64,000 nt of DNA, from NCBI GenBank assembly GCA_964404165.1, contig CAYOIZ010000020.1:1-64000 (forward strand). The letters are read 5' to 3'. Shown here in pieces: positions 25,920 through 35,314 of this stretch. The position numbers and the translations under genes are program-made. Numbering within the stretch: position 1 is the first letter of the stretch; every line of letters starts with the position of its first letter. Below the pieces are notes generated by a model, which had not been told where the DNA came from, did no database searches, and saw nothing but the letters and a program-made list of their open reading frames with translations. The stretch is from DASYLJ01 sp964404165 (lineage in GTDB: Bacteria > Desulfobacterota > Binatia > DP-6).

Positions 25920-26737
25920 CCGCGCGCACGAACCTCGTCGCCGTCGGCAGCGGCGTGCTCTTCGGCGCCGGGCTCGCCGTGTCCGGTCTCACGCGACCCG
26001 AGGTGGTGATCGGCTTCCTCGACGTGACGGGGCGCTGGGACCCGACGCTCGGCGTGGTCATGGTCGTGGCGACGGCCGTGAACGCCGTGTTCACCGCACT
26101 CGCAATGCGACGGCGACGACCGCTCTGCGCGGAGTCGCTGAGCCTCCCCGCGCCCGGACCGATCGACCGCCGGCTCCTCGCCGGCGCCGCCGTCTTCGGC
26201 ATCGGGTGGGGTCTCGCCGGCGTCTGTCCCGGGCCCGCGTTGACGAGCCTCGCGTCCGGCGAGGCGTCGGTGCTCACGTTCGTCGCCGCGATGACGGCCG
26301 GTCTGGTTCTGACACGCATCATCTCAACCCGCGTCCGCGACGGACGCCGAACCCATTCGACGGAGGCTCCCATGGTCGCTCGATTCTTCATGCTCTCGGT
26401 CTCGATGCTGCTCGGCAGCGCGGTGGCGGCCCACGCCGTCACGCTCAGCACACCATGGCTGCAGGGTGGAACCGCCGTGGCCTGCACGGTGACGAACGTC
26501 GGCACGCAGGAGGCCACGCTCACGTCGGTCGAGATGTTCGACGTCGCAGGGGCGCTCATCGTGCCGACTGGCGACTACTGCGGCACGACGCTCGGGCCGC
26601 GGCAGACCTGCACCCTCACCGTGGTGGCAAGCTCACCGTCCGCCTTCTGTCAGGTGACGGGCTCCGGGAAGCTCCGCGCCTCGATTCTCGCCTTTAACGG
26701 CGATCTGCGGGCCGCGCTCTCCGGGACCGCGAAGTAG
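25916..26737 (+). CDS. YeeE/YedE C-terminal half (DUF6691) fused to a secreted domain
   Basis: The frame encodes 273 residues. Residues 1-140 are the DUF6691 partner of split YeeE transporters: LFGAGLAVSGLTRPEVVIGF, LDVTGRWDPTLG and the second sulfur-site block IGWGLAGVCPGPALTSLASG. No stop follows. The frame runs through RDGRRTHSTEAP into MVARFFMLSVSMLLGSAVAA, an obvious signal peptide and small Cys-containing domain. That second part also has its own GGAGG ribosome site. Either the two genes share a frame without a stop or this is a true fusion; DUF6691 proteins normally end near residue 145. Confidence 0.7.
   Translation: MTARTNLVAVGSGVLFGAGLAVSGLTRPEVVIGFLDVTGRWDPTLGVVMVVATAVNAVFTALAMRRRRPLCAESLSLPAPGPIDRRLLAGAAVFGIGWGLAGVCPGPALTSLASGEASVLTFVAAMTAGLVLTRIISTRVRDGRRTHSTEAPMVARFFMLSVSMLLGSAVAAHAVTLSTPWLQGGTAVACTVTNVGTQEATLTSVEMFDVAGALIVPTGDYCGTTLGPRQTCTLTVVASSPSAFCQVTGSGKLRASILAFNGDLRAALSGTAK
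26372..26737 (+). CDS. small secreted Cys-containing protein, nested in-frame start
   Basis: Internal ATG at 26372 preceded by GGAGGCTCCC, a good ribosome site. The product is 121 residues with a signal peptide (MVARFFMLSVSMLLGSAVAA-HA). It has four cysteines in a beta-rich body (TPWLQGGTAVACTVTNVGTQ, the DYCGTTLGPRQTCTL turn, and FCQVTG). The body looks like the immunoglobulin-like 'cell surface' domain used in many secreted proteins: a strand, CTVTNVG, then a Cys pair. Its natural boundary supports a separate protein made by internal initiation, although the longer reading frame covers it. Confidence 0.55.
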   Translation: MVARFFMLSVSMLLGSAVAAHAVTLSTPWLQGGTAVACTVTNVGTQEATLTSVEMFDVAGALIVPTGDYCGTTLGPRQTCTLTVVASSPSAFCQVTGSGKLRASILAFNGDLRAALSGTAK

Positions 26738-27055
26738 GGACGATCACTGGCGAGGTCCGCTGTCGGCGACTGCAGCGGACCCGCCAGCAGGTTGATACGG
26801 CCCGATCTCCAACGGCGGATTCTCGTTGCTCCGCTCGCGTCCCACGTCGCAGGACGTGACGATGTCGAGTCTTCCGATGCGGGCCATCGCCACCGTGCTC
26901 GCGCGTGGGCAACCCTTCCTCGCCAGCCAGGTCGGCGGCGCGCAGCTTCGCGCAAAGTACTTCAGCGCCGATTTCCAGGCCGCACCCGGTCAGTCGTGGT
27001 CGGTCCAGGACCACCGTTTCGTGCAGGAGCTGCGCCAGCGACGCGACGTCCATGG
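26738..27055. other. gap of 318 bp with possible degraded coding remnant
   Basis: No intact gene. On the minus strand an ATG at 27053 starts MDVASLAQLLHETVVLDRPR then LTG, which resembles the 'MaqLAxxLs..RPVVDxTGLTG' block of the TIGR03435 soil family. The reading then loses sense. A different minus frame with high GC3 continues to a stop at about 26750 (LDIVTSCDVGRERSNENPPL). A frameshifted relic would explain both, but the similarity is weak. Confidence 0.25.
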
Positions 27056-27511
27056 TCACATGCGGCCCGGAAGCCGCTCCGTGATCTCCTGCAGCATCCA
27101 TCCATTGCCGTCGGGATCGCTGAACGAGGCATACGAGCCGTAGGAGCGACCTTGGGGATCCGGACCCGAGGCGCGTCCCGCGCTGCCGGCGTGGAAACCG
27201 CCGCCGAGACCGCCGCCGGCGTCGTGGAACACCTCGCCGACCTGGATGCCGCGGGCGACCAACTCGTCGCGCGCCGCGGCTATGCCGCTCACCGCCAGGA
27301 CCATCCGGTCGATCGAGCCCGGCTGCGCGGCCGTGACGCCCTTGCCGAAGATGATCGAGCACGCCGAACCGGGCGGCGTCAGCTGCACCACGCGGTAGCC
27401 ATCGGCGGCGGCGAAGTCGATGTCCTCGCGGAATCCCATCCGCTTGTAGAAATCCTTGGCCCGATCGACGTCGGAGACGGGCATGACCACGACCTCGAGC
27501 TTCAACTCCAT
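27056..27511 (-). CDS. VOC-family (glyoxalase/bleomycin-resistance fold) protein
   Basis: A 151-residue protein preceded by the near-perfect ribosome site AAAGGAGGTGACTGC. Two beta-alpha-beta-beta-beta modules are visible: the first begins LEVVVMPVSDVDRAKDFYKR MGF, the second has IDRMVLAVSGIAAARDELVA. The end strand SFSDPDGNGWMLQEIT carries the metal-site Glu. Such proteins are lyases, dioxygenases or binding proteins; the reaction is not evident. It lies 15 bp downstream of the second DUF3556 gene on the same strand and is probably co-transcribed with it. Confidence 0.85.
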   Translation of the reverse strand: MELKLEVVVMPVSDVDRAKDFYKRMGFREDIDFAAADGYRVVQLTPPGSACSIIFGKGVTAAQPGSIDRMVLAVSGIAAARDELVARGIQVGEVFHDAGGGLGGGFHAGSAGRASGPDPQGRSYGSYASFSDPDGNGWMLQEITERLPGRM

Positions 27512-27526
27512 GCAGTCACCTCCTTT

Positions 27527-29185
27527 TCACCCATAGTCCCACGGCTTGCGCCGCGCGAGATCCGCGAGCTCGGCGTGCCCTTCGGCCAGCGTGCCGGTGC
27601 TCGCGTCGACGATGCGCCAGTGCAGCGTCGAGCCCAGGATCGGCTGCGCCTCGACGCAGATCACGCGCAGCTCGCCCGGCTCGAACCCGCACTGCTCCTG
27701 CACCGCCGCGAGCAGGCGCTCGTCGGCCAGGTGCCCTTCGCCGAAGTTCCATCCGACGATCGATCCCGCCACCGTCTCGCCGTCGGCATAGGTGTAGCGC
27801 TGGAACGGCGTGTGGTCGGTCGCCCGCGGCAGCAGCATCCCGAGGATGCGGCCCTGGAGATGGAGCGCCCGGAACGCGAGGAAGCCGGAGTCGGCCTGCA
27901 CCGCCTGCTCCGCCGGCAGGAATCGTCGCTGCTGCTCCAGCAACAGCGATGCCGCGCGCGTCAGGCGGTCGAGCTTCTCGTAGCTGTGGTCGCGGAACAG
28001 CCACGCGTTCCACGCCCAGTTGCCGGCGTAGTAGCGCATCGCCACCAGGAACGACACGCGCGACGGCGCGAGGTTGCCGACCAACGGCAGCACCAGCAGC
28101 GCGACCACGAGATAGAGCGCGAGCGGCAGCGAGCCGACGTCGAACAGGCTCACGTCGGGATGGCCCACGAACAGGAAGAACGCGGCGAAGATGCTGAGCA
28201 CGTTCCACTCGAACACCGCGGCGATCGGCAGATTGCTCAGGATGAAGCCGTGCAGCAGCAGGACGAACGCCATGCCGAGATGGAGCAGCGGTCCGGATCC
28301 GGTGACGAACAGCAGCGTCAGGGGCGCCGCGAACTCGAGGAACGTGCCGGCGTGTGCCATCGCGCGCGCGAGCGGCGACGGCGTCAGGTCGTCCGGGTAC
28401 GACACGAACAGCCGCCGGCGCAACGCGGCACTCTTCAGGAGCGGGTTGTTCGCGGTCATGATCGGGACGACGTACCCGAACGCGACGGTGAGCTTGGACA
28501 CGCCGGCCCAGAACCAGATCGCGAGCTGCACCCACTTGCACGCCGCGATCCAGCTTCCGGCGAAGGTGAAGCACACGATCATCGCGAAGTGGTGCTCGAC
28601 GCGCGCCGCCAGGAAGATGGTCTTGTCGCCGAGCCCGCAGAGCGGCAACAGCACGACGATGGGGAGCAGGTGCGCCGTCGTGACCTCGGGCTGCACCAGG
28701 GCGCGGAGCAGCGAGACGAGGAGCGCCGCGTAGAGGGCGACGTCGAGCCACGTGCGCCGTGACCCGCCGAACAGCGGCAGGTGCGGGAACGGCGCCAGCT
28801 TGACGGTACCCGGACGCAGGAAGTGCAGGCTGGCGGTGAACGGCGGCCATATCTTGAGCCCGAGCGGACCGCTCATGCAGCCGAAGCCCGCGACCTCGAA
28901 CAGGCTCGCCCAGAGAAACGCCTTCTGGAACGCGACGTCGGCGAAGATCCAGGAGGTGAAGCCCGCGACCGTGCCGAGCCCGGGCGTGAAGCGGCAGAAG
29001 AACATCCAGCCGAGGACGAAAAGCGTCAGCTTCACGGCATGGAACCCGTACGCCGCGAGGGGATAGTTGAGCCCCTGCAGGACATACATGTTCGTGCCGA
29101 GCCGCACGCGCTCGGTGAAGTCCTTCTTCTCCCACTCGACGGGATCGAACTCGCTGGCCGGCGGCTGCATCGCGGGCTGGCTCAT
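27527..29185 (-). CDS. DUF3556-family membrane protein, paralogue of 8746-10455
   Basis: A 552-residue protein with ribosome site GGAGGA before the ATG. It has the same architecture as the copy at 8746-10455: about ten membrane segments then a soluble tail. It also shares blocks: LHFLRPGTVKLAPFP, LGDKTIFLAARVEHH, RRLFVSYPDDLTPS, AMRYYAGNWAWNAW and SIVGWNFGEGHL. Here the partner is a VOC protein rather than a methyltransferase and FAD enzyme. The strong conservation of YYAGNW, YPDD and GWNFGxGHL in both copies marks likely functional residues. Function is unknown. Confidence 0.8.
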   Translation of the reverse strand: MSQPAMQPPASEFDPVEWEKKDFTERVRLGTNMYVLQGLNYPLAAYGFHAVKLTLFVLGWMFFCRFTPGLGTVAGFTSWIFADVAFQKAFLWASLFEVAGFGCMSGPLGLKIWPPFTASLHFLRPGTVKLAPFPHLPLFGGSRRTWLDVALYAALLVSLLRALVQPEVTTAHLLPIVVLLPLCGLGDKTIFLAARVEHHFAMIVCFTFAGSWIAACKWVQLAIWFWAGVSKLTVAFGYVVPIMTANNPLLKSAALRRRLFVSYPDDLTPSPLARAMAHAGTFLEFAAPLTLLFVTGSGPLLHLGMAFVLLLHGFILSNLPIAAVFEWNVLSIFAAFFLFVGHPDVSLFDVGSLPLALYLVVALLVLPLVGNLAPSRVSFLVAMRYYAGNWAWNAWLFRDHSYEKLDRLTRAASLLLEQQRRFLPAEQAVQADSGFLAFRALHLQGRILGMLLPRATDHTPFQRYTYADGETVAGSIVGWNFGEGHLADERLLAAVQEQCGFEPGELRVICVEAQPILGSTLHWRIVDASTGTLAEGHAELADLARRKPWDYG

Positions 29186-29288
29186 GGTGTCCTCCGTGCG
29201 CTGCGTCCTCCTGTGACATCGAACGCACGGTCATGTCCACGATCGGGAGAGGGCCGCTAGACTCCCCCCGCACGGAGCGTGAGCCAGC

Positions 29289-29789
29289 TCAGCGTGACCG
29301 CATCTCGACGCGGTACTTCTCGACGTTCTGGTCGAGATAGCTCCACCCCCAACCGACGAGCTCACCTCGCTCGAAGATCAACGGCGTGAGCTCGTCGTTC
29401 GTGATCCCGCCGTCGGCCTGGCGATCGGTGTAGTAGAACAGGATCTCCACCGGAACGCCTTCGGCCGTCTTGCTGGTCTCGGTCCGGTACGGATTGTTGA
29501 TGCGCTGATCCCGGTACTTCATTCGGGTGACTTCGGGCACGGGGCCATGGAACCGACCACTGGCCAAGGCCGGGGTGGTATAGGTTTCGATGGTTTCGGT
29601 CCCCATCACCTGAAGCACGGTGGCCTTGTCCTGGCCGACGGCGAGCCGGCTCAGATTCTCGCGGTTCTGCGTGCGCACCGTGTCGACGGTGGGAACGGGC
29701 ACCCACTTGCGGCAGGCCGAGAGGCACGCGACCAGGAGAACTAAACTAGCGAGATGCCTCGCACGTACACCGAGAAGCTGGCTTGTCAT
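29289..29789 (-). CDS. lipoprotein, DUF3192/SmpA-like
   Basis: A 166-residue protein with a textbook lipobox: hydrophobic SLVLLVACL then LSAC at residues 23-26. After it, RTQNRENLSRLAVGQDKATV LQVMGT resembles the first helix-turn of SmpA/OmlA and DUF3192 lipoproteins ('R..N...L..L..G.....V...MG'). A beta-rich body follows (EILFYYTDRQ, LIFERGELVGWGWSYL). Such proteins sit at the inner leaflet of the outer membrane. It is next to the creC end; no co-transcription evidence. Confidence 0.7.
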   Translation of the reverse strand: MTSQLLGVRARHLASLVLLVACLSACRKWVPVPTVDTVRTQNRENLSRLAVGQDKATVLQVMGTETIETYTTPALASGRFHGPVPEVTRMKYRDQRINNPYRTETSKTAEGVPVEILFYYTDRQADGGITNDELTPLIFERGELVGWGWSYLDQNVEKYRVEMRSR

Positions 29790-29942
29790 GACGCCTGCTG
29801 CCTACACTGCACGCGAACGGGACGTCAACACACGCGTCGGTCGCGCGCCATCGCCGACAAGGCGTGGCCAGGCCTCTCGAGGAGAGCCGCCGGCCCATCG
29901 GCAGGAACTGCACCACGGCGCTCGACCGAAGCGGACAGACCC

Positions 29943-31430
<1,488 letters not shown>

Positions 31431-31431
31431 G

Positions 31432-32109
31432 TCAACGCGGGACCTTGTAGCCGACGCCGTGCACCGTCTCGATGGGATCGACGCCGCACGGGCGGAGCTT
31501 CGCACGGATGCGCCGGACGTGCGTGTCCACCGTCCGCTCGGTGACGTTGTACGCATCGTCGCGCACCTGCTCGATGAGCTCGCTCCGCCCGAGCACGCGG
31601 CCGCGGAATTCGAGCAGGACGTGGAGCAACTTGAATTCGGTCGCCGTGAGGTCGACGAGTGCGTCGCCGACGCGCACCTCGTGCGCGGCGGGATCCAGCC
31701 GCAGTGGGCCGTGCTCCAGCACGTCGGGGACGGTCGCGCTCGGCGTGCCAGCCGTGCGCCGGAGTACGGCCTTCACGCGGGTCGCGAGCTCGCGGGGGCT
31801 GAACGGCTTCGCCACGTAGTCGTCGCCGCCGAGCTCGAGCCCGTTGATGCGGTCGAATTCCTCGCCCCGCGACGAGAGGAACACGATCGGGAGCGCGTGC
31901 TCGGCGCGGATCCGCCGGCAGACCGACAGCCCGTCGAGCTCGGGCATGACGACGTCGAGGACGACGAGATCGACGCCCCCTTCCCGGACCCTGGTGAGCG
32001 CCTCCTCGCCGTCGCCGGCCGTGACGACGCGGTGGCCCTCGCGTTCGAGTGCGTAACGCACGACGTCGCGGATGTGGGCCTCGTCGTCGACGACCAGGAT
32101 GGTGGCCAT
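31432..32109 (-). CDS. creB: response regulator CreB (OmpR type)
   Basis: A 225-residue OmpR-type regulator; ATG at 32109 has GAGGTG just upstream (a GTG at 32115 is also in frame). The receiver domain spans residues 1-118, with the acidic pair DDE, phospho-acceptor D52 in LVVLDVVMPELDG, and K101 region DDYVAKPFSPREL. The C-terminal winged helix (130-225) ends RTVDTHVRRIRAKL and the IETVHGVGYK wing. It is 1 bp from creC and 36 bp after creD. In enterobacteria CreB binds direct repeats TTCAC-N6-TTCAC; a similar 11-bp period repeat lies upstream of creD. Confidence 0.87.
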   Translation of the reverse strand: MATILVVDDEAHIRDVVRYALEREGHRVVTAGDGEEALTRVREGGVDLVVLDVVMPELDGLSVCRRIRAEHALPIVFLSSRGEEFDRINGLELGGDDYVAKPFSPRELATRVKAVLRRTAGTPSATVPDVLEHGPLRLDPAAHEVRVGDALVDLTATEFKLLHVLLEFRGRVLGRSELIEQVRDDAYNVTERTVDTHVRRIRAKLRPCGVDPIETVHGVGYKVPR

Positions 32110-32145
32110 GTTCACCTCGATGATCCGGGAAGGGGGCCGTCAGTT

Positions 32146-33555
32146 TCAACCAGCCCGCTCGATGGGTGCGGGCGTCTCGAGATCGGGGATCGCCAGCCGG
32201 TACCAGTCGATCCGGCGGGTGAGGAACATCACGATCGCCAGCACGACGAAGAGCCCGACCGAGCCCACGAGCAGCGCATAGTCCTGTATCCGCACGAGAA
32301 TGAACAGGTAGACGTAGAGCCCGCCCACGACCGTGGCGACGGCGGCGCTCCGGGCGCGGCTGCCGAGGACGGAGCGGCTGTAGCCCGTCACCAGCCCCAC
32401 GATCGCGAGCGACGCGACCACGTACGAGACCCCGAATCCGACGTGCTCCGCGAGCGAGAGCAGGAGCAGGTAGAAGAGGCAGAGGGCGAGCCCGACGAGC
32501 AGGTATTGCACCGGGTGGACGCGGAGCTTCGCCATCACCTCGATCAGGAAGAACGCGCCGAAGGTCAGCGTGATGAAGAGCAGCTCGTACTTCACCGTGC
32601 GGTCGGTCGTCGTGTACGCGTCGAGCGGCGAGAGCAGCCTGACGCCGAGGAGCGTCTCGTCGAGGGCGGGGAGCTGCACGTCGCCCCCGTCCCACGACGG
32701 CGGGAACGTCCGCGCCAGGCGCAGCACCTTCCATGCGGCCTCGAAGCCGCTCGCGTCCACCGAACGGGTGACGGGGAGGTAGGCGCCGTCGAAGCTCGGG
32801 TCCGGCCAGGACGAGCTGAGCCGGAGATCGGTATCGCTGCCGGCGGGCAGGATCGCGATCCCGTCGGAGCCCGCGACCGCGAGCGTCATCGCGAACGGCA
32901 CGCGCGCGCCCGCGGCGTTCGCCGGGTCGACGGCGACGATCCCGTGCACCGCCGCGTCGAGCAGGTCGACGGCGCCGGCGCCGGGCTCGAGCGGGGTCTG
33001 GAGCGCCGCCCACTCGAGCGTCGGGTTCTCGCGGATGGCGCGCGGATCGCTCACGCCGAGCGCCAGCGTCATGCGATCCCAGTGGATCGCGACCGTGTCC
33101 GTCGGAAAGTCCGACGCGTCGGGGAGCCGGATCGCGCCGCGGAGCGCCAGGCGTGCGACGTAGAGCGGGACGTCGAAGATGCCGCGGCGACGCACCTCGG
33201 TCGCGAGCGAGCCCTCGACGTCGAGCGACTCGGGCAACACGTAGCGGCGACCGGCGGCTTCGCGGACGACGATCTTCTCCACGTTCCCCTCGGTCACCTT
33301 CTCCGGCCACCGACGGAGGTAGGGCACGACCAGGAACGGTCCGCGCACGACCTGGCGCCGGCCCCAGGTGTTCGTCACGTCGTCGATCGCCTCCGCCCGT
33401 CGCATCCGCCGCTCCGTGATGGTGTTGTCGATCATGCCGATCGGGATCTGCAGCGAGAGCGCGAGGCTCGCGAGCGCCATCACGCGGAACGGCACCGACG
33501 TCCGCAGTCGATGGCTCAACGTCTCGAACCAGCTCATCTCGTCGTCACGCTCCAT
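32146..33555 (-). CDS. creD: inner membrane envelope protein CreD
   Basis: A 469-residue protein with GGAGG before the ATG. One membrane helix lies at residues 22-45. A periplasmic beta-rich domain follows, starting with the family hallmark TWGRRQVVRGPFLVVPYLRR and including YVLPESLDVEGSLATEVRRRG. The C-terminus has five or six helices (YELLFITLTFGAFFLIEVMA, HPVQYLLVGLALCLFYLLL). This matches CreD/Cet in length (about 450) and motifs. CreD is the main CreBC-controlled gene, linked to envelope integrity and colicin or beta-lactam tolerance. Here it leads the operon. Confidence 0.9.
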   Translation of the reverse strand: MERDDEMSWFETLSHRLRTSVPFRVMALASLALSLQIPIGMIDNTITERRMRRAEAIDDVTNTWGRRQVVRGPFLVVPYLRRWPEKVTEGNVEKIVVREAAGRRYVLPESLDVEGSLATEVRRRGIFDVPLYVARLALRGAIRLPDASDFPTDTVAIHWDRMTLALGVSDPRAIRENPTLEWAALQTPLEPGAGAVDLLDAAVHGIVAVDPANAAGARVPFAMTLAVAGSDGIAILPAGSDTDLRLSSSWPDPSFDGAYLPVTRSVDASGFEAAWKVLRLARTFPPSWDGGDVQLPALDETLLGVRLLSPLDAYTTTDRTVKYELLFITLTFGAFFLIEVMAKLRVHPVQYLLVGLALCLFYLLLLSLAEHVGFGVSYVVASLAIVGLVTGYSRSVLGSRARSAAVATVVGGLYVYLFILVRIQDYALLVGSVGLFVVLAIVMFLTRRIDWYRLAIPDLETPAPIERAG

Positions 33556-33863
33556 GGGAACCTCCGTTGGTTGATGGGTCCCAGGATGACGGACGGCGGT
33601 GGCGCGGCCGGGGCCCCGGCGAGGAGAAGCCGAGGAGAATTCGTGGCGATTTCGTGGCGGACGGGTCAGTTCGCTCGCAGGCCACACACGACCCGGGCGT
33701 GGCGTCGTGTCGCCTTGCAAGTGGCGCCGAGCTCGCCGACGTGTGTCTCGGTACAGAGGCCCAGGCGGTCGCCGAAGGCCAGGACGACCGCATCGGGGTG
33801 GCCGTCGCTCCTGTGCGTGATTTTTCGTGTCGCGACGAACGCCGGGCGTGTTATGCCCCAGCC
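33556..33863. other. 308-bp divergent intergenic region
   Basis: The gap between the divergent creD and secreted hydrolase genes holds no gene. It contains the creD ribosome site, the phased 11-bp repeat described separately, and otherwise GC-rich non-coding sequence. I could not place convincing -35/-10 boxes by eye. Confidence 0.5.
33620..33663. promoter_or_regulatory. four phased 11-bp units upstream of creD (candidate CreB site)
   Basis: Units are CGAGGAGAAGC, CGAGGAGAATT, CGTGGCGATTT and CGTGGCGGACG, exactly 11 bp apart, ending about 65-108 bp before the creD start. The second half reads TTCGT-N6-TTCGT, the same spacing as the enterobacterial CreB tag TTCAC-N6-TTCAC. OmpR-type regulators bind such tandem half-sites, so CreB autoregulation is a reasonable inference. 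Confidence 0.45.
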
Positions 33864-35279
33864 ATGCGACTCGGCCTCCTTCTCGTCCTCCTCGTCTCGC
33901 TCGTCGGCTCGGCGAGCGCCCAGTGCCCCCCGGGCATCGCCTGCACCGAGTATCTCGGCAAGGGCAGCAAGGGATCGTTCTTCCGCATCCTCGTGCCCGA
34001 GAACTGGGACGGCGACATCTTCCTCGCGAACCACGGCCTCGAGCTCGATCCGCTGACGATCGCACCGCACAACACGTGCAAGGGCGACCCGGCGCGCGCC
34101 TGCACCTCCAGCGCGCAGTGCGCCGGCGTCGGCCCGCAGGCGTGCAACAAGATCTCGCTCCAGGGCTTCGACACGATCGTCCTGCCGATGGGGAAGGCCG
34201 TCGGCGCGTCGACGTACAGCGACACGACGTGGGCGGTGTTCAAGAGCCGCTTCGACCTGAAGGACATGATCCGCTTCATGACGAAGCACGGTCCCGGTCG
34301 CCCGAAGCGGATCATCGTGACCGGGTTCTCGGGCGGCGGCGGCGTCACCGTCGACGCGATCATGCGCCTCACCCCCGGCAAGCTGATCCACGGCGCGATC
34401 CCGCTCTGCGCGGCCTCGGCCGGCGGTCTGCCGTTGATCGACACGTCGACCGACTTCCGGCTGGTCTACGACTACCTGTGCGACGACGTGCCCGGCGGCA
34501 GCTTCCCGAGCCTGCCCGACGTCGGCGACTTCACCATGTCGCAGGTGGAGTTCGCGCTCACGGCCAACACCTGCCTCGGCCTCATCTCGCCCAGCCCCGA
34601 TCCGACCGAGGCCGCGGCGCAGATCGCGCGCCGCGACGCCTTGTTCGCGATGACCAAGTTCTCCGGCACGAACTTCGACCTGTTCACGACGCTCGGCTTC
34701 CCGACGCTGGCGATGGGCGACTTCGTCAACGATCCGTCGCGACTGAACGGGAAGCGGCCGGGCTGGAACGACGTGGTGGACTACAGCACGGTCGTCGGTG
34801 CGGACTTCGACGCTGCCGTCGAGCGCTTCGGCCCCGGACCGGGCCGCGCCAAGATGGCGAAGAACACGCTCGTCGACTTCACCCGCGGGCTCGGGAAGCG
34901 GGTCGACTATCCGATCATGTCGTTCGCCGGAACGCAGGACTACATCGTCCTGCCGGAGTTCCAGAAGCTCTTCGCGGACACGGCCGCGCTCGGTGGCAAG
35001 GACCACGCGCTGATCTGGGGCAGCACCGCCGGCCACTGCGTGTTCACGCCGCTCGAGCTGCGCGCCGTCGTCGAGGAGTATCTCGAGTGGCTGAACAGCT
35101 ACGGCACGGTTCACGCCGACAAGCCGACGACCGCCGACGTCCTGGCGCGCTGCCTGTCCCTACCCGGCGCGAGCCCGTCGCAGTGCAACTTCGACACCAG
35201 CTACACGCCGCCGCCGCTGATCTCGCGCGTGCCGGCACGTCCCGACTGGTCGGAGGCGGCGCGGCATCCGCTGCCGTGA
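33864..35279 (+). CDS. secreted alpha/beta hydrolase with Cys-rich insert
   Basis: A 471-residue protein with a signal peptide (MRLGLLLVLLVSLVGSASA-Q). The fold begins with FFRILVPENWDGDIFLANHG, typical of secreted esterases and tannase-like hydrolases. The nucleophile is S156 in GFSGGG, and the likely catalytic His is H391 in GSTAGHCVF. After the first strand there is a short Cys-rich insert (NTCKGDPARACTSSAQCAG then VGPQAC), like the disulfide knots in other exported proteins here. The last 22 residues are matched by a decayed second copy at 42503-42583. Substrate unknown; an ester is likely. Confidence 0.78.
   Translation: MRLGLLLVLLVSLVGSASAQCPPGIACTEYLGKGSKGSFFRILVPENWDGDIFLANHGLELDPLTIAPHNTCKGDPARACTSSAQCAGVGPQACNKISLQGFDTIVLPMGKAVGASTYSDTTWAVFKSRFDLKDMIRFMTKHGPGRPKRIIVTGFSGGGGVTVDAIMRLTPGKLIHGAIPLCAASAGGLPLIDTSTDFRLVYDYLCDDVPGGSFPSLPDVGDFTMSQVEFALTANTCLGLISPSPDPTEAAAQIARRDALFAMTKFSGTNFDLFTTLGFPTLAMGDFVNDPSRLNGKRPGWNDVVDYSTVVGADFDAAVERFGPGPGRAKMAKNTLVDFTRGLGKRVDYPIMSFAGTQDYIVLPEFQKLFADTAALGGKDHALIWGSTAGHCVFTPLELRAVVEEYLEWLNSYGTVHADKPTTADVLARCLSLPGASPSQCNFDTSYTPPPLISRVPARPDWSEAARHPLP
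35197..35278 (+). repeat. direct repeat copy A (3' end of hydrolase gene)
   Basis: 82 bp from CCAGCT to CCGTG at the end of the hydrolase gene match 42503-42583 with about eight differences, one of them a 1-bp gap, in a hand alignment. The two copies have the same orientation and flank the sulfatase module. Confidence 0.8.
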
Positions 35280-35314
35280 GTTGCTCGGCGACGTCGCGCA
35301 GCTCCGGCTGACGA

